A stretch of DNA of 61,194 bases from Spirochaetes bacterium GWF1_51_8. GTDB taxonomy: Bacteria > Spirochaetota > Brevinematia > Brevinematales > GWF1-51-8. The stretch lies in contig MIBE01000070.1 in the NCBI GenBank assembly GCA_001829415.1, positions 109,041 through 170,234 on the forward strand, given 5' to 3'. Made by a program: the position numbers and the translations under genes. Position 1 is the first letter of the stretch. Every line of letters starts with the position of its first letter. Of this stretch, positions 34,794 to 43,072 are shown piece after piece. The notes beneath the pieces were generated by a model. The model was not told where the DNA came from. It saw only the letters and a program-made list of their open reading frames with translations, and searched no databases.

Positions 34794-35099
34794 ATGCCGT
34801 ATATGTACATTCTCGAATGCTCCGATGGAACGTACTATACAGGAAGCACATGGAATCTGGAAAAACGTTTATCCGAACATCAAGCTGGTGCGGGGGCGAA
34901 CTATACCTCCAAACGTCTCCCGGTTGAATTGATTTATTATGAAGAGTATTCCCGGATAGAGGATGCGTTCGACAGGGAGAAGCAAGTTCAGGGTTGGGGG
35001 CACATAAAAAAGAAAGCGTTAATGCAAGGCGAGGAGAAACTGCTCCATAAACTGGCTATTTGTAGAAACTCGACCAAGTCTCCCGGAATTATAGAATAA
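34794..35099 (+). CDS. GIY-YIG domain protein (UPF0213/YhbQ-like)
   Basis: 101 residues. M-Y-I-L-E-C-S-D-G-T-Y-Y-T-G-S-T-W carries the GIY-YIG core, with catalytic Arg in L-E-K-R-L-S-E-H and Glu in I-E-D-A-F-D-R-E-K-Q. Stand-alone proteins of this type are small endonuclease-fold proteins of unclear role, often found next to repeats and mobile DNA. An AAGGA site precedes the ATG. It sits at the left edge of the accessory cassette. Confidence 0.9.
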   Translation: MPYMYILECSDGTYYTGSTWNLEKRLSEHQAGAGANYTSKRLPVELIYYEEYSRIEDAFDREKQVQGWGHIKKKALMQGEEKLLHKLAICRNSTKSPGIIE

Positions 35100-35100
35100 A

Positions 35101-35173
35101 GGTCGTTGAGCGGAGCCAAAACGACCGGATGGATTTCCCGGAGGGTTAAAAGCGCTTTAAAGCGTGGGGGAAA
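35101..35173. repeat. Dispersed repeat with GCGCTTTAAAGC core
   Basis: GGTCGTTGAGCGGAGCCAAAACGACC can fold on itself (GGTCGTT/AACGACC). It is followed by GGATTTCCCGGAGGG and AAGCGCTTTAAAGCG (35131-35173). The second part recurs with few changes at 57847-57892. The stretch 35100-35331 contains no gene apart from the DUF2188 promoter. Confidence 0.7.
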
Positions 35174-35223
35174 GAGATGAGAGACAAAGAAACACTATCC
35201 GATAGGTTATTTTATACATAAAT

Positions 35224-35252
35224 TTGACGATTTCCATGCTTTTTACTAGATT
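35224..35252 (+). promoter_or_regulatory. Promoter of the DUF2188-AbiTii-membrane protein cassette
   Basis: TTGACG (35224-35229), 17 bases, TAGATT (35247-35252), about 80 bases before ATG 35332. Confidence 0.55.
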
Positions 35253-35331
35253 ATGAAACGCACGATGGATTCGTTAGTTTAAAATACGGAAAGAAGACAC
35301 TTCCATGAAATATATTCCAAGGAGGGGAATC

Positions 35332-35562
35332 ATGCCTAAAAAGAGTAATGTTTGGATTTCTCCAACGCCAAGCGGTGATTGGAAAGTTCAGAGGGAGAAT
35401 GGACAAATAGCCAGTGCTGTGGTTTCAACCCAAGCAGAGGCTATAAAAGTAGGAACCAGAATTGCAAAGAATAATGGACTCGAGGTTGTGATTCAACGAC
35501 CAAACGGACAAATCAGAGATAAAAGAAGTCATGGAAACGATCCGTTTCCACCAAAGGGCTAG
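35332..35562 (+). CDS. DUF2188 family protein
   Basis: 76 residues from ATG 35332, chosen because AAGGAGGGG lies just upstream; the frame could extend to 35305. The pattern W-K-V-Q-R-E-N-G ... S-T-Q-A-E-A-I ... I-A-K-N-N-G-L-E-V-V-I-Q-R-P-N-G-Q-I-R-D-K-R-S, ending G-N-D-P-F-P-P-K-G, matches the DUF2188 family of small two-repeat beta-alpha-beta proteins of unknown role. They are common near mobile or defence genes. It precedes the AbiTii-like gene by about 60 bases on the same strand. Confidence 0.85.
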   Translation: MPKKSNVWISPTPSGDWKVQRENGQIASAVVSTQAEAIKVGTRIAKNNGLEVVIQRPNGQIRDKRSHGNDPFPPKG

Positions 35563-35623
35563 TTATTACTTACCAGAAGTTTAGTAGAAAACATGGAAGT
35601 GTCATTTGAATTTCGGAGGGGAA

Positions 35624-36295
35624 ATGAAAGTATTAGAAGAAATTAGAGAAATGATTTTGACACCCTCTGTTTCGTTATCTGAAATTCTTAGAAAAACATT
35701 TGTTTTTGCTTATAAAACAAAAAATGAGAAAATAAAAAAATGGATTGAGAATGAACTAAATGGATATTCATTAGATATAATAGAGATTCCATATTATCGA
35801 ATTATCCATCCCGATTGTTACGGAACTATTATAAATCTTGTTCAAAAAATTGAAAACTTTCCTATTCCATTCTGTAACATTCCAGAAAATCTAAAACATC
35901 ATTATAATGTTTTTATTTTTAGAGAAGCAATTAACGTTTTTGAGGAGCATATAAAATCTGATAGTTTTTCTTTTAACATGCTATGGCCTCCAGATTATAT
36001 TGCTGTTTATAATAGTTCAGTGAAAATGGACTTAGGTTATTCTTTAGTTCAGGCTTGGTGGCTTGTTCCAAAAACTTCGTTTGGTGAACTATTAGAAAGA
36101 GTTAGGAATACATTGTTGAAGTTCATTCTCGAATTAGAAGAAGAGTATCCTTCGCTTACTGAAGAAAACTATAATATAGTTTCTAAGGAAAAAGTTGAAC
36201 AGACATTCATCAATTGTATATTTAATAATGGTTTAATTATCGGAAACGGGAATGAATTTTCAGGTGAAACGAATATTGAAAGTCAGGGGGATTAA
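35624..36295 (+). CDS. AbiTii-domain protein with C-terminal assembly-like motif
   Basis: 223 residues from ATG 35624 (GGAGGGG upstream; TTG 35606 is unlikely). The N-terminal segment S-L-S-E-I-L-R-K-T-F-V-F-A-Y, then W-I-E-N-E-L-N-G-Y, and later I-E-N-F-P-I-P-F-C-N-I-P-E resemble the AbiTii domain seen in abortive-infection proteins. After residue ~205 the chain changes to L-I-I-G-N-G-N-E-F-S-G-E-T-N-I, a motif that also opens the next protein. The gene is A+T-rich, unlike the flanking dnaE and rmlD. The ATG of the next gene directly follows its stop codon. The domain call is from remembered family pattern; the motif match is seen directly. Confidence 0.7.
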   Translation: MKVLEEIREMILTPSVSLSEILRKTFVFAYKTKNEKIKKWIENELNGYSLDIIEIPYYRIIHPDCYGTIINLVQKIENFPIPFCNIPENLKHHYNVFIFREAINVFEEHIKSDSFSFNMLWPPDYIAVYNSSVKMDLGYSLVQAWWLVPKTSFGELLERVRNTLLKFILELEEEYPSLTEENYNIVSKEKVEQTFINCIFNNGLIIGNGNEFSGETNIESQGD

Positions 36296-36637
36296 ATGGC
36301 ACTAATAATTGGTAACAATAACACATTTTCGGGAATTGTTAATATTGGCGATGGTGCAATATTAAAAGCTAAAGAATTTTCTTTAGAGTTTAACACACAG
36401 GAAAAACTATTAGATTTGCTAGGGTTAGAGTTGGAAAAAAACTATTCGCAAGAGGATAAAGAGCAAATAATCCAACAGTATAAGGTATTTAAGGAAGAAC
36501 TGCTAAAACCAGAAGAAAAAAGAAACTCATCAGCTTTATATAAATCTTTTGAATTTGTGAAAAAAGGGTTTGCATTTATTGCTGGTGTTTCAAGTATCGC
36601 AGGATTTATCCTCACAGTCCTTTCACTTGTAAAGTAA
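36296..36637 (+). CDS. Small membrane protein sharing a motif with the AbiTii protein
   Basis: 113 residues starting immediately after the AbiTii stop (TAA then ATG). Residues 3-17 read L-I-I-G-N-N-N-T-F-S-G-I-V-N-I; 11 of 15 are identical to the end of the previous protein. A charged helix (E-E-K-R-N) follows, and one strongly hydrophobic segment at about 92-112 at the C-terminus, so it should be a tail-anchored membrane protein. Such a protein could be the pore-forming or membrane-anchored arm of a toxin system triggered through the shared motif. No known family recognised. A+T-rich. Confidence 0.65.
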   Translation: MALIIGNNNTFSGIVNIGDGAILKAKEFSLEFNTQEKLLDLLGLELEKNYSQEDKEQIIQQYKVFKEELLKPEEKRNSSALYKSFEFVKKGFAFIAGVSSIAGFILTVLSLVK

Positions 36638-36706
36638 AAGATTCCTTAATGAATCTAACCTTAGGAAGAAAGTGACAAGTTCAAAGTTACAAGTAAAAAG
36701 AAAATT

Positions 36707-36753
36707 CCGGAGGCCGAGCGCCTGTCCTGAGCCTGTCGAATGATAGCCGAGGC
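36707..36753. repeat. Right copy of the repeat bounding the accessory cassette
   Basis: CCGGAGGCCGA, then GCGCCTGTCCTGAGCCTG and TCGAA, then TGATAGCCGAGGC. The outer blocks match 34703-34726. The insert resembles the common CCTGAGCCTGTCGAA element. Just before, 36672-36700 holds GTGACAAGT/ACAAGT units like those at 29162-29182. Confidence 0.65.
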
Positions 36754-36780
36754 TGAGAATGATGGTCAAGCGTCCGGCGG

Positions 36781-37647
36781 CTATTTTATATCGAGACGGG
36801 TGAAATAATGCTTGAGATTGTCCTTCCAGTCGTTGACAGCGAACCCGAGGGCGGAAGTCACCTTGTCCTTCGAGAGCACCGAATATGCCGGACGTTTCGC
36901 GGGGGTGGGATAGTCCTTCGCGGGGATAGGCTTGATCTCGACCTCGTGCTTGAGCAGTCCCGCTTCTTCAGCCAGACGGTAGATTTCGTTCGCGAACCCG
37001 TGCCATGTTGTCACGCCGCCGTCGGTGTAATGGTAGATGCCGTACTTGTCGGTGGCGCTCAGTACCATGAGGACGATATTTTCGGCGAGGGTGCGGGTGT
37101 AGGTCGGGGTGCCGGTCTGGTCGGCGACGACTGTCAGAACATCCTTTTCTCCGAATAAGCGGAGCATGGTCGCGGCGAAGTTCTTACCGAAAGGGCCGTA
37201 GAGCCAAGCGATCCGGATAATGAAATAGCGCGCGGCCGCTTTCATCAGACGGAGTTCGCCGTCGAGTTTTGTGCGGCCGTAAACGGACTGCGGGTTGGGG
37301 GTGTCGGTCTCGACATACGGTTCGCGCTTCGTGCCGTCGAACACATAGTCGGTGGAGAAATGGACGATCTTCGCGCCGCGCTTTTCGGCATATAGCCCGA
37401 GGTTTTCCGCGCCGGTAGAGTTGATCCTTTCGGCGATATCGGCTTCTTTCTCGGCAAGGTCGACCGCCGTGTATGCCGCGCAGTTGATGATCCACTCGAG
37501 CTCCATGCGCTTGGCGAAGTTCTCGATAGACAACTGATCGGTGATATCGACCTCGCGGTCGCTTCCGGTGAATTCGATCCCGTTCATAGCGAGCTGCTCG
37601 CAGATTTCCCGGCCGAGCATCCCCTTATCTCCGACTACCCAAATCAA
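36781..37647 (-). CDS. rmlD: dTDP-4-dehydrorhamnose reductase
   Basis: 288 residues. The dinucleotide loop G-D-K-G-M-L-G lies at 6-12, the S-T-D-Y-V-F-D-G motif near 104, and the catalytic Y-G-R-T-K (Y-x3-K) near 128, as in RmlD reductases. NADPH-dependent final step to dTDP-L-rhamnose. Twelve bases separate it from rmlC. The operon order here is rmlA-rmlC-rmlD. Confidence 0.95.
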   Translation of the reverse strand: MIWVVGDKGMLGREICEQLAMNGIEFTGSDREVDITDQLSIENFAKRMELEWIINCAAYTAVDLAEKEADIAERINSTGAENLGLYAEKRGAKIVHFSTDYVFDGTKREPYVETDTPNPQSVYGRTKLDGELRLMKAAARYFIIRIAWLYGPFGKNFAATMLRLFGEKDVLTVVADQTGTPTYTRTLAENIVLMVLSATDKYGIYHYTDGGVTTWHGFANEIYRLAEEAGLLKHEVEIKPIPAKDYPTPAKRPAYSVLSKDKVTSALGFAVNDWKDNLKHYFTRLDIK

Positions 37648-37659
37648 TTGATACCCCCG

Positions 37660-38205
37660 TTATTTCTTTATGCTTTTCAGGTACTCTTTCAATGATGGAT
37701 TGTTTTGGTCGCGGTTCGAAAGAACCGGTTCGGGCACAGGCCATTCGACTCCGATCTGCGGGTCGTTCCACATGATCCCCGCCTCGGTCTGCGGGTTGTA
37801 GACACTGCTGACCTTATAGAGCACTTCGGCGGTTTCGGACAGCACGCAGAACCCGTGGGCGAAACCCACCGGGACGAAGAACATGACCTTGTTCTTCGCC
37901 GAAAGCTCGATTCCGAACCATTTGCCGAGAGTGGGCGAGCCGGGGCGGATATCCACCGCGACATCCCAGATCGCGCCCTGCACCGCCCGGACGAGCTTCG
38001 CCTGCCCGGGGCTGGTCTGGAAATGCAGGCCGCGGAGCGTATTCTTCACGGACTTGGAATGATTGTCCTGCGTGAAATCGAGGTCGATGCCGAACTGGGA
38101 AAATTTGTCTTTATTGTAGCTCTCGAGGAAAAATCCGCGTTCGTCCTGGAAAACGTCGGGTTCGACGATAAGCAGCCCTTCGAGAGGCGCGGCCTGTACT
38201 TTCAT
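37660..38205 (-). CDS. rmlC: dTDP-4-dehydrorhamnose 3,5-epimerase
   Basis: 181 residues, normal RmlC length. The cupin is recognisable from E-R-G-F-F-L-E-S-Y, Q-D-N-H-S-K-S and L-R-G-L-H-F-Q, containing the catalytic His, then V-R-A-V-Q-G-A-I-W-D-V-A-V-D-I-R and F-V-P-V-G-F-A-H-G-F. It epimerises dTDP-4-keto-6-deoxyglucose at C3 and C5. It sits 8 bases after rmlA. Confidence 0.96.
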   Translation of the reverse strand: MKVQAAPLEGLLIVEPDVFQDERGFFLESYNKDKFSQFGIDLDFTQDNHSKSVKNTLRGLHFQTSPGQAKLVRAVQGAIWDVAVDIRPGSPTLGKWFGIELSAKNKVMFFVPVGFAHGFCVLSETAEVLYKVSSVYNPQTEAGIMWNDPQIGVEWPVPEPVLSNRDQNNPSLKEYLKSIKK

Positions 38206-38213
38206 TTGGTCTC

Positions 38214-39095
38214 CTATTTAAACGATTCTGAGGTCTTGAGCACGAACTGGAGATACTGGCGGTACGAGTTGTCGGGTATCTGCATGATCGTTTTCTCGAA
38301 CTGCGCGGTATCGATATATCCCATGCGGTAGGCGATCTCCTCGATACATCCGATCTTCAGCCCCTGCCGCTTCTCGATCGTCTCGATGAAGTTCGACGCC
38401 TCGATCAGGCTGTCGTGCGTCCCGGTGTCGAGCCATGCAGTCCCCCGCGCGAGGAGTTCGACCTTCAGCTTTTTCCGCCGGAGGTACTCGTTATTGACAT
38501 CGGTGATCTCGTACTCGCCGCGCGGCGAGGGTTTGAGGTTCTCGGCTATCGAGACCACGTCGTTATCGTAATAATACAGCCCGGGCACCGCATAGTTCGA
38601 TTTCGGAGACTTCGGCTTCTCGGCGATGGACAGCACGTTTTTATCATTGTCGAGTTCGAGTACGCCGTAACGCTCCGGGTCGGACACCCAGTATCCGAAC
38701 ACAAGGCCGCCGTCGATATCGACCGCGCACGACTTGATCGTCTGCTCGAACTTGTCGCCGAAGAAGATGTTGTCGCCGAGGATGAGGCACACATCGTCGC
38801 CGCCGATAAACTCCTTGCCGATAGTGAACGCCTGCGCGAGTCCGTCGGGGCTGGGCTGTTCCTTGTACGACAGCTCGATCCCGATCCTGCGGCCGTCGCC
38901 CAAAAGCCCCTTGATTCGCGGGAGATTTCCGGGGTCGGAGATGATGAGGATCTCGCGGATACACGAATGGAGCAGGGTGGATAACGGGTAATAGATCATG
39001 GGTTTGTCGTAAACCGGGAGAAGCTGTTTGCTCGCGACCAGAGTGAGCGGATAGAGCCGTGTGCCGGCTCCGCCGGCGAGGATAATACCTTTCAT
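38214..39095 (-). CDS. rmlA: Glucose-1-phosphate thymidylyltransferase
   Basis: 293 residues. [15 protein letters not shown] at the N-terminus binds d[21 protein letters not shown] is the RmlA fingerprint, and I-L-G-D-N-I-F-F-G lies near 105. First step to dTDP-rhamnose. rmlB (4,6-dehydratase) is missing from the window and must be elsewhere. Upstream 39096-39405 has only a GCCGCC/GGCGG hairpin and the promoter of the opposite gene. Confidence 0.96.
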   Translation of the reverse strand: MKGIILAGGAGTRLYPLTLVASKQLLPVYDKPMIYYPLSTLLHSCIREILIISDPGNLPRIKGLLGDGRRIGIELSYKEQPSPDGLAQAFTIGKEFIGGDDVCLILGDNIFFGDKFEQTIKSCAVDIDGGLVFGYWVSDPERYGVLELDNDKNVLSIAEKPKSPKSNYAVPGLYYYDNDVVSIAENLKPSPRGEYEITDVNNEYLRRKKLKVELLARGTAWLDTGTHDSLIEASNFIETIEKRQGLKIGCIEEIAYRMGYIDTAQFEKTIMQIPDNSYRQYLQFVLKTSESFK

Positions 39096-39291
39096 TGGTT
39101 TCCCCGAATTTTTTAAGGGCGGTTCAATAAAATATTAACATTAATAGTATTTATAATGTTATATCCATTGAATACGCCCAATGTTCGCTTCATTGCCGCC
39201 GTGATACGGCGGTTATTAGAGGCGACCTTAATATTATAAGAAGCGGAGAGAATAATTTCAAAGAATGAAAAAGTAACATTAGCGATGTACC

Positions 39292-39319
39292 TTGACAAGT
39301 GTTGAAAGCAAGATATAAT
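39292..39319 (+). promoter_or_regulatory. Promoter of the nucleotidyltransferase gene
   Basis: TTGACA (39292-39297), 16 bases, TATAAT (39314-39319), both perfect. The predicted start near 39326 leaves an ~80-base leader to ATG 39406 and excludes the in-frame start at 39319. Confidence 0.8.
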
Positions 39320-39405
39320 TGGTTGGTATTCACCGGGTCTGGAATCTGGAATTGTTAAAATGGAACAAAGGTTATTTATTAACACCGAATCTTAAGGAAG
39401 CTGAA

Positions 39406-40194
39406 ATGACAAAAAAACAGACGGAAACGATACAACAAATTCGAAGATTGGCGGAATCCGACCAATCTATCCTGGGATTGATTCTATGCGGGTCTTTAGC
39501 CAAGAAGACAGGGAATGCAAGATCCGATATCGACGTGATTGTAATTGTTTCCGACGAATTTTACAAACAAAGAAAAGAAAATAAAGACTATTTCTGGGGA
39601 ACGGATTTTGATAGTGAGAAATTCCCCGTTGAGGTTGATGGAAAAATAGTTCCAAAGGGATTCCTAATCAAAGTTAGATCACAAGGCACGGAGAATATAA
39701 AACATTCACTCTTGTTCTCAGAGGTAATCTTTTCAAAAGATAGCGAAATCGAAAATTTGCTAAAAGAGTTTAAAAATGAATTGGAAAATGAGTTTTCGGA
39801 AAATAGTGTAAAAATCAAAAAGTTTTATTCCATGATGAAATCCTCCCGTTTCAGTTATGAAAACGAATCGAACAATCTGTTTCTAAAACACAAACTCATC
39901 CATGATACTATCTATTATGCTTGTAGACTGGTTTTGACCAAAAATAATATGCTATTCCCTTGTGAAAAGAATATGTTCAAAGAGATAGAAACATGCGGTG
40001 ATGTACCTCAGGACTTCCCTCTATTAATAAATACATTACTGAAAACTTACGCAGAGGAAGATCTCGTGAAATTCTATGATGTTATGGAAAAGTACATAGG
40101 CGACCTTTATTTCGAGAATCGTATCAGAAAAGGATTTGTACTTGAGAATGAAATGTTTTGGTTTCATGATACCATTCCATACTACTTTTTATAA
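39406..40194 (+). CDS. Nucleotidyltransferase-fold protein
   Basis: 263 residues from ATG 39406 (AAGGAAG upstream). G-S-L-A-K-K-T-G-N-A-R-S-D-I-D-V-I-V-I at about 25-43 is the G-S...D-x-D motif of the Pol-beta nucleotidyltransferase superfamily (MNT, aminoglycoside and lincosamide adenylyltransferases). The C-terminal helical half (H-K-L-I-H-D-T-I-Y-Y-A, then N-N-M-L-F-P-C) resembles the second domain of such enzymes. The substrate could be a small molecule or a protein. The gene is A+T-rich and alone between rml and sugar-transport genes, so probably acquired. Confidence 0.8.
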   Translation: MTKKQTETIQQIRRLAESDQSILGLILCGSLAKKTGNARSDIDVIVIVSDEFYKQRKENKDYFWGTDFDSEKFPVEVDGKIVPKGFLIKVRSQGTENIKHSLLFSEVIFSKDSEIENLLKEFKNELENEFSENSVKIKKFYSMMKSSRFSYENESNNLFLKHKLIHDTIYYACRLVLTKNNMLFPCEKNMFKEIETCGDVPQDFPLLINTLLKTYAEEDLVKFYDVMEKYIGDLYFENRIRKGFVLENEMFWFHDTIPYYFL

Positions 40195-40298
40195 GAAAAC
40201 TCCGCTGAGATAATGAGAAATATCAATTAGAAGATTCCTCTTTTCATTCTGGCAGTAGAAAGAAAGTAATATCCACTTAAACGGATTGAAAAATTATC

Positions 40299-40326
40299 TT
40301 GACTAAATACCGTTGTATATTACAAT
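40299..40326 (+). promoter_or_regulatory. Promoter of the xylose-type ABC genes
   Basis: TTGACT (40299-40304), 16 bases, TACAAT (40321-40326), placing the start near 40333, inside the inverted repeat at 40327-40376. Confidence 0.72.
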
Positions 40327-40376
40327 ATGGTCACTTCTATTAAACCGCCGTATCCCGGCGGCAGGGGAGTGACCAT
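40327..40376 (+). promoter_or_regulatory. Inverted repeat spanning the transcription start
   Basis: ATGGTCACT (40327-40335) and AGTGACCAT (40368-40376) form perfect 9-base arms around an inner CCGCCG/CGGCGG hairpin (40345-40361). Starting at the -10 edge, it could be an operator for a sugar repressor or a folded leader. About 88 bases follow before the gene. Confidence 0.65.
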
Positions 40377-40464
40377 TGGGTACATAAAAAATAACAGCGC
40401 GTATTGTGATAAATGTTAATAGCTTATTTACCCGCCCATATAAAAAATTTTCGGAGGTTTCACG

Positions 40465-41529
40465 ATGAGAAAAAGTAAAATAGCGATTGTTCTTTTCGCT
40501 ATGGCGATGTTGTTCAACGGTGCTTGCGACGGTAAGGGCGGCACGGCCCAGAACGCCGGGAGCGGTAAAATAAAGATCGGCTTCCTGCTCAAGACCATGC
40601 AGGAAGAACGTTACCAGAAAGACAAGGCCGTATTTATCAAAAAGGCCGAAGAACTCGGCGCCGAAGTCTTCTTCGACTCCGCCAATAACAACGAACAGAC
40701 CCAGCTCGCCAATTTCGAGAACATGCTCGTGCAGGGCGTCAAGGTCATCGTGCTCCAGCCTGTCAATACCGGCACCGCCGGGAACATGGTAAAGAAGGCG
40801 CACGAGAAGGGCGTGAAGGTGATCGGGTATGACTCGATGCTCCAGAACGGCCCGCTCGACCTGATGGTGATGCAGGACAGCTGGGCTGTCGGTAAGCTTC
40901 AGGCCGAGGCGATGATCGCATGGCTCAAGGCGAAAAAGGGCGCGGTTAAGGGTAAAGTGGCGCTCATCATGGGACAGCCGGGCGATTCCAATGCGCGCGC
41001 GATGAGCCAGGGTGTGTACGATGTCCTCAAGGCGAATCCCGGTCTCGAACTCGTGGTGGAACAGGCGCACGAGGGCTGGTCTCCCGAGAAAGCTCGTCAG
41101 ACTACCGAGAACGCGCTCGTGAAGTACGGCGCTGATATCGTGGCGTATATCTGCAACAATAGCGGTCTCGCGCGCGGAGTGATCTCCGGCCTCGCGGGGA
41201 TGGGGCTTGACGACGCCGAGAAGGTGTTTGTCGCAGGTTCCGACGCCGACCTCGCGAATATCCGTTATGTCGCGCAGGGCAAACAAGCTATCGAAATCTG
41301 GAAAAAGATCGATCCGTTGGCCGAAACCGCCGCCGAAGCCGCTGTGATGCTCGCGCAGAACCCCGACAAGCCGGTTACGAACGTCGTCAAGATCGACAGC
41401 ATGATCAATAACGGTTTCCAGGACGTCCCGACTATCCTGACCGAAGTGGTCATAGTCAGCAAGGACAACCTCGACGATACGATCATTAAAGAAGGATACT
41501 ACACTAAAGACCAGGTCTATCAGAAATAA
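40465..41529 (+). CDS. xylF: Sugar ABC transporter substrate-binding lipoprotein (xylose type)
   Basis: 354 residues. A lipoprotein signal ends F-N-G-A-C with Cys at about residue 21. The mature protein begins I-K-I-G-F-L-L-K-T-M-Q-E-E-R-Y, with A-N-N-N-E-Q-T-Q and V-I-V-L-Q-P-V-N, the pattern of XylF/ChvE-type periplasmic sugar-binding proteins. CGGAGG precedes the ATG. It delivers an aldose to a CUT2-type importer. The xylose assignment is by closest pattern, not proven. Confidence 0.85.
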   Translation: MRKSKIAIVLFAMAMLFNGACDGKGGTAQNAGSGKIKIGFLLKTMQEERYQKDKAVFIKKAEELGAEVFFDSANNNEQTQLANFENMLVQGVKVIVLQPVNTGTAGNMVKKAHEKGVKVIGYDSMLQNGPLDLMVMQDSWAVGKLQAEAMIAWLKAKKGAVKGKVALIMGQPGDSNARAMSQGVYDVLKANPGLELVVEQAHEGWSPEKARQTTENALVKYGADIVAYICNNSGLARGVISGLAGMGLDDAEKVFVAGSDADLANIRYVAQGKQAIEIWKKIDPLAETAAEAAVMLAQNPDKPVTNVVKIDSMINNGFQDVPTILTEVVIVSKDNLDDTIIKEGYYTKDQVYQK

Positions 41530-41542
41530 GAAGAAGGGCGGA

Positions 41543-43072
41543 ATGAACGAAGTAATTCTTGAAATGAAGGACATCGGGAAGGAATTTCCCGGTGTCCGGG
41601 CATTGGATAACGTCACGCTGACGGCGCGCAAGGGTGAAGTCCTCGCGCTGGTCGGCGAGAACGGCGCGGGGAAATCCACGCTGATGAAAGTCCTGAGCGG
41701 TGTCTGGGCGTATCCCGACTACGAGGGCGAGATCAAGGTGCGCGGCGAAGTCTGCCGTTTCAAGGGAACCCGCGACGCCGAAAAAGCGCGCGTGGCGATC
41801 ATCTACCAGGAACTCAACTTGATTCAGGACTTGTCGGTCGCGGAAAACATCTTCCTCGACAGGCAGTTCACGAACAAACTCGGGATCATCGACTGGGACA
41901 GGCTCCGCGCGGAGACGATCAAGATACTTTCCGAACTGCATATCAAGGATATCGACCCGATGCAGAGCGTCAAGGAACTGACGGTCGGGAAACAGCAGAT
42001 GGTCGAGATAGCGAAGGCGCTGACATTGAAGGCGGAAATCCTGATACTGGACGAGCCGACTTCCGCGCTCACCGACCGTGAGACCGACGAGCTATTCCGT
42101 GTGATCCGCAGGCTCAAAAACGACGGCGTCTGCATGATCTATATCTCGCACAAGATGGAAGAACTCAAGCAGATCGCCGACCGTGTGCAGGTGCTCCGTG
42201 ACGGCAAGACTATCGGGAGCGAGGTGCCGGTCGCCGAGGTGACGATCGACGAGATTATCTCGAGAATGGTCGGGCGCGACCTGAAAACCCTCTACCCGAA
42301 GCATACCGCGCAGCGCGGGAAGAAGATACTCGAAGTACACGGTTTCGAGGTCGATCATCCGTTACTCCCGGGCGAAAAAGTCGTCCGCGACGTATCGTTC
42401 GATGTCTACCAGGGCGAAATTCTGGGGATCGCCGGGCTGATGGGCGCGGGGCGTTCGGAATTAGTCATGGGGCTCTTCGGGGCATGGGGAAAGTCCGCGC
42501 GCGGCAAGGTCGTTGTCGACGGGCGCGAAATCGTGCTCCGTTCGCCGAAAGACGCTATCGACGCAGGGATTGCGCTGGTGACCGAAGACAGGAAACTGCT
42601 CGGCCTCCTTCTCGAACAGGACATTGTTTTCAATACGACTCTCGCTTCACTCAACCGGTTTGTAAAAATGGGAATGCTGGATCAGGACGGGGAACGCAAG
42701 ACGGCGGAACATTATGTCAAGGAGCTTGGGGTGAAGACGCCCACAGTCGACGCGCGGATCGCGAACCTGAGCGGCGGGAATCAGCAGAAAGTGGTGATCG
42801 GCAAATGGCTGAACACCCAGCCTAAGCTTCTGATTCTCGACGAACCTACACGGGGAATCGATATCGGGGCGAAGGTTGAAATCTATAAACTGATGAACTC
42901 CTTGATGGAGAAGGGGGTCGCGATCGTCATGATCTCGTCGGAACTCCCTGAAGTCATGGGGATGAGCGACAGGGTGTTGGTGATGTGCGAAGGGAAACTT
43001 TCCGCGGATCTGATCTGCGGAGAGACTTCGAAGGAGAGGGTGATGGAATATGCAACGGGAAGCGCCCGGTAA
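41543..43072 (+). CDS. xylG: Sugar ABC transporter ATP-binding protein (two ABC domains)
   Basis: 509 residues of the CUT2 class. Domain 1 has Walker A G-E-N-G-A-G-K-S-T, the S-G-V-W-A-Y-P-D-Y-E-G-E-I stretch typical of XylG, signature V-G-K-Q-Q-M and I-L-D-E-P-T-S-A-L. Domain 2 (from ~255) has a degenerate Walker A (G-L-M-G-A-G-R-S) but an intact L-S-G-G-N-Q-Q-K signature and D-E-P-T-R-G-I-D. That asymmetry is normal for the family. Thirteen bases separate it from xylF. The permease gene (xylH) expected next is absent; a SpoIIE-type phosphatase follows instead. Confidence 0.93.
   Translation: MNEVILEMKDIGKEFPGVRALDNVTLTARKGEVLALVGENGAGKSTLMKVLSGVWAYPDYEGEIKVRGEVCRFKGTRDAEKARVAIIYQELNLIQDLSVAENIFLDRQFTNKLGIIDWDRLRAETIKILSELHIKDIDPMQSVKELTVGKQQMVEIAKALTLKAEILILDEPTSALTDRETDELFRVIRRLKNDGVCMIYISHKMEELKQIADRVQVLRDGKTIGSEVPVAEVTIDEIISRMVGRDLKTLYPKHTAQRGKKILEVHGFEVDHPLLPGEKVVRDVSFDVYQGEILGIAGLMGAGRSELVMGLFGAWGKSARGKVVVDGREIVLRSPKDAIDAGIALVTEDRKLLGLLLEQDIVFNTTLASLNRFVKMGMLDQDGERKTAEHYVKELGVKTPTVDARIANLSGGNQQKVVIGKWLNTQPKLLILDEPTRGIDIGAKVEIYKLMNSLMEKGVAIVMISSELPEVMGMSDRVLVMCEGKLSADLICGETSKERVMEYATGSAR

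Noticed and set aside
39113-39385. 90-residue minus-strand frame upstream of rmlA
   Set aside because: Lies in A+T-rich intergenic DNA containing a hairpin and the opposite-strand promoter; no ribosome site or family resemblance.
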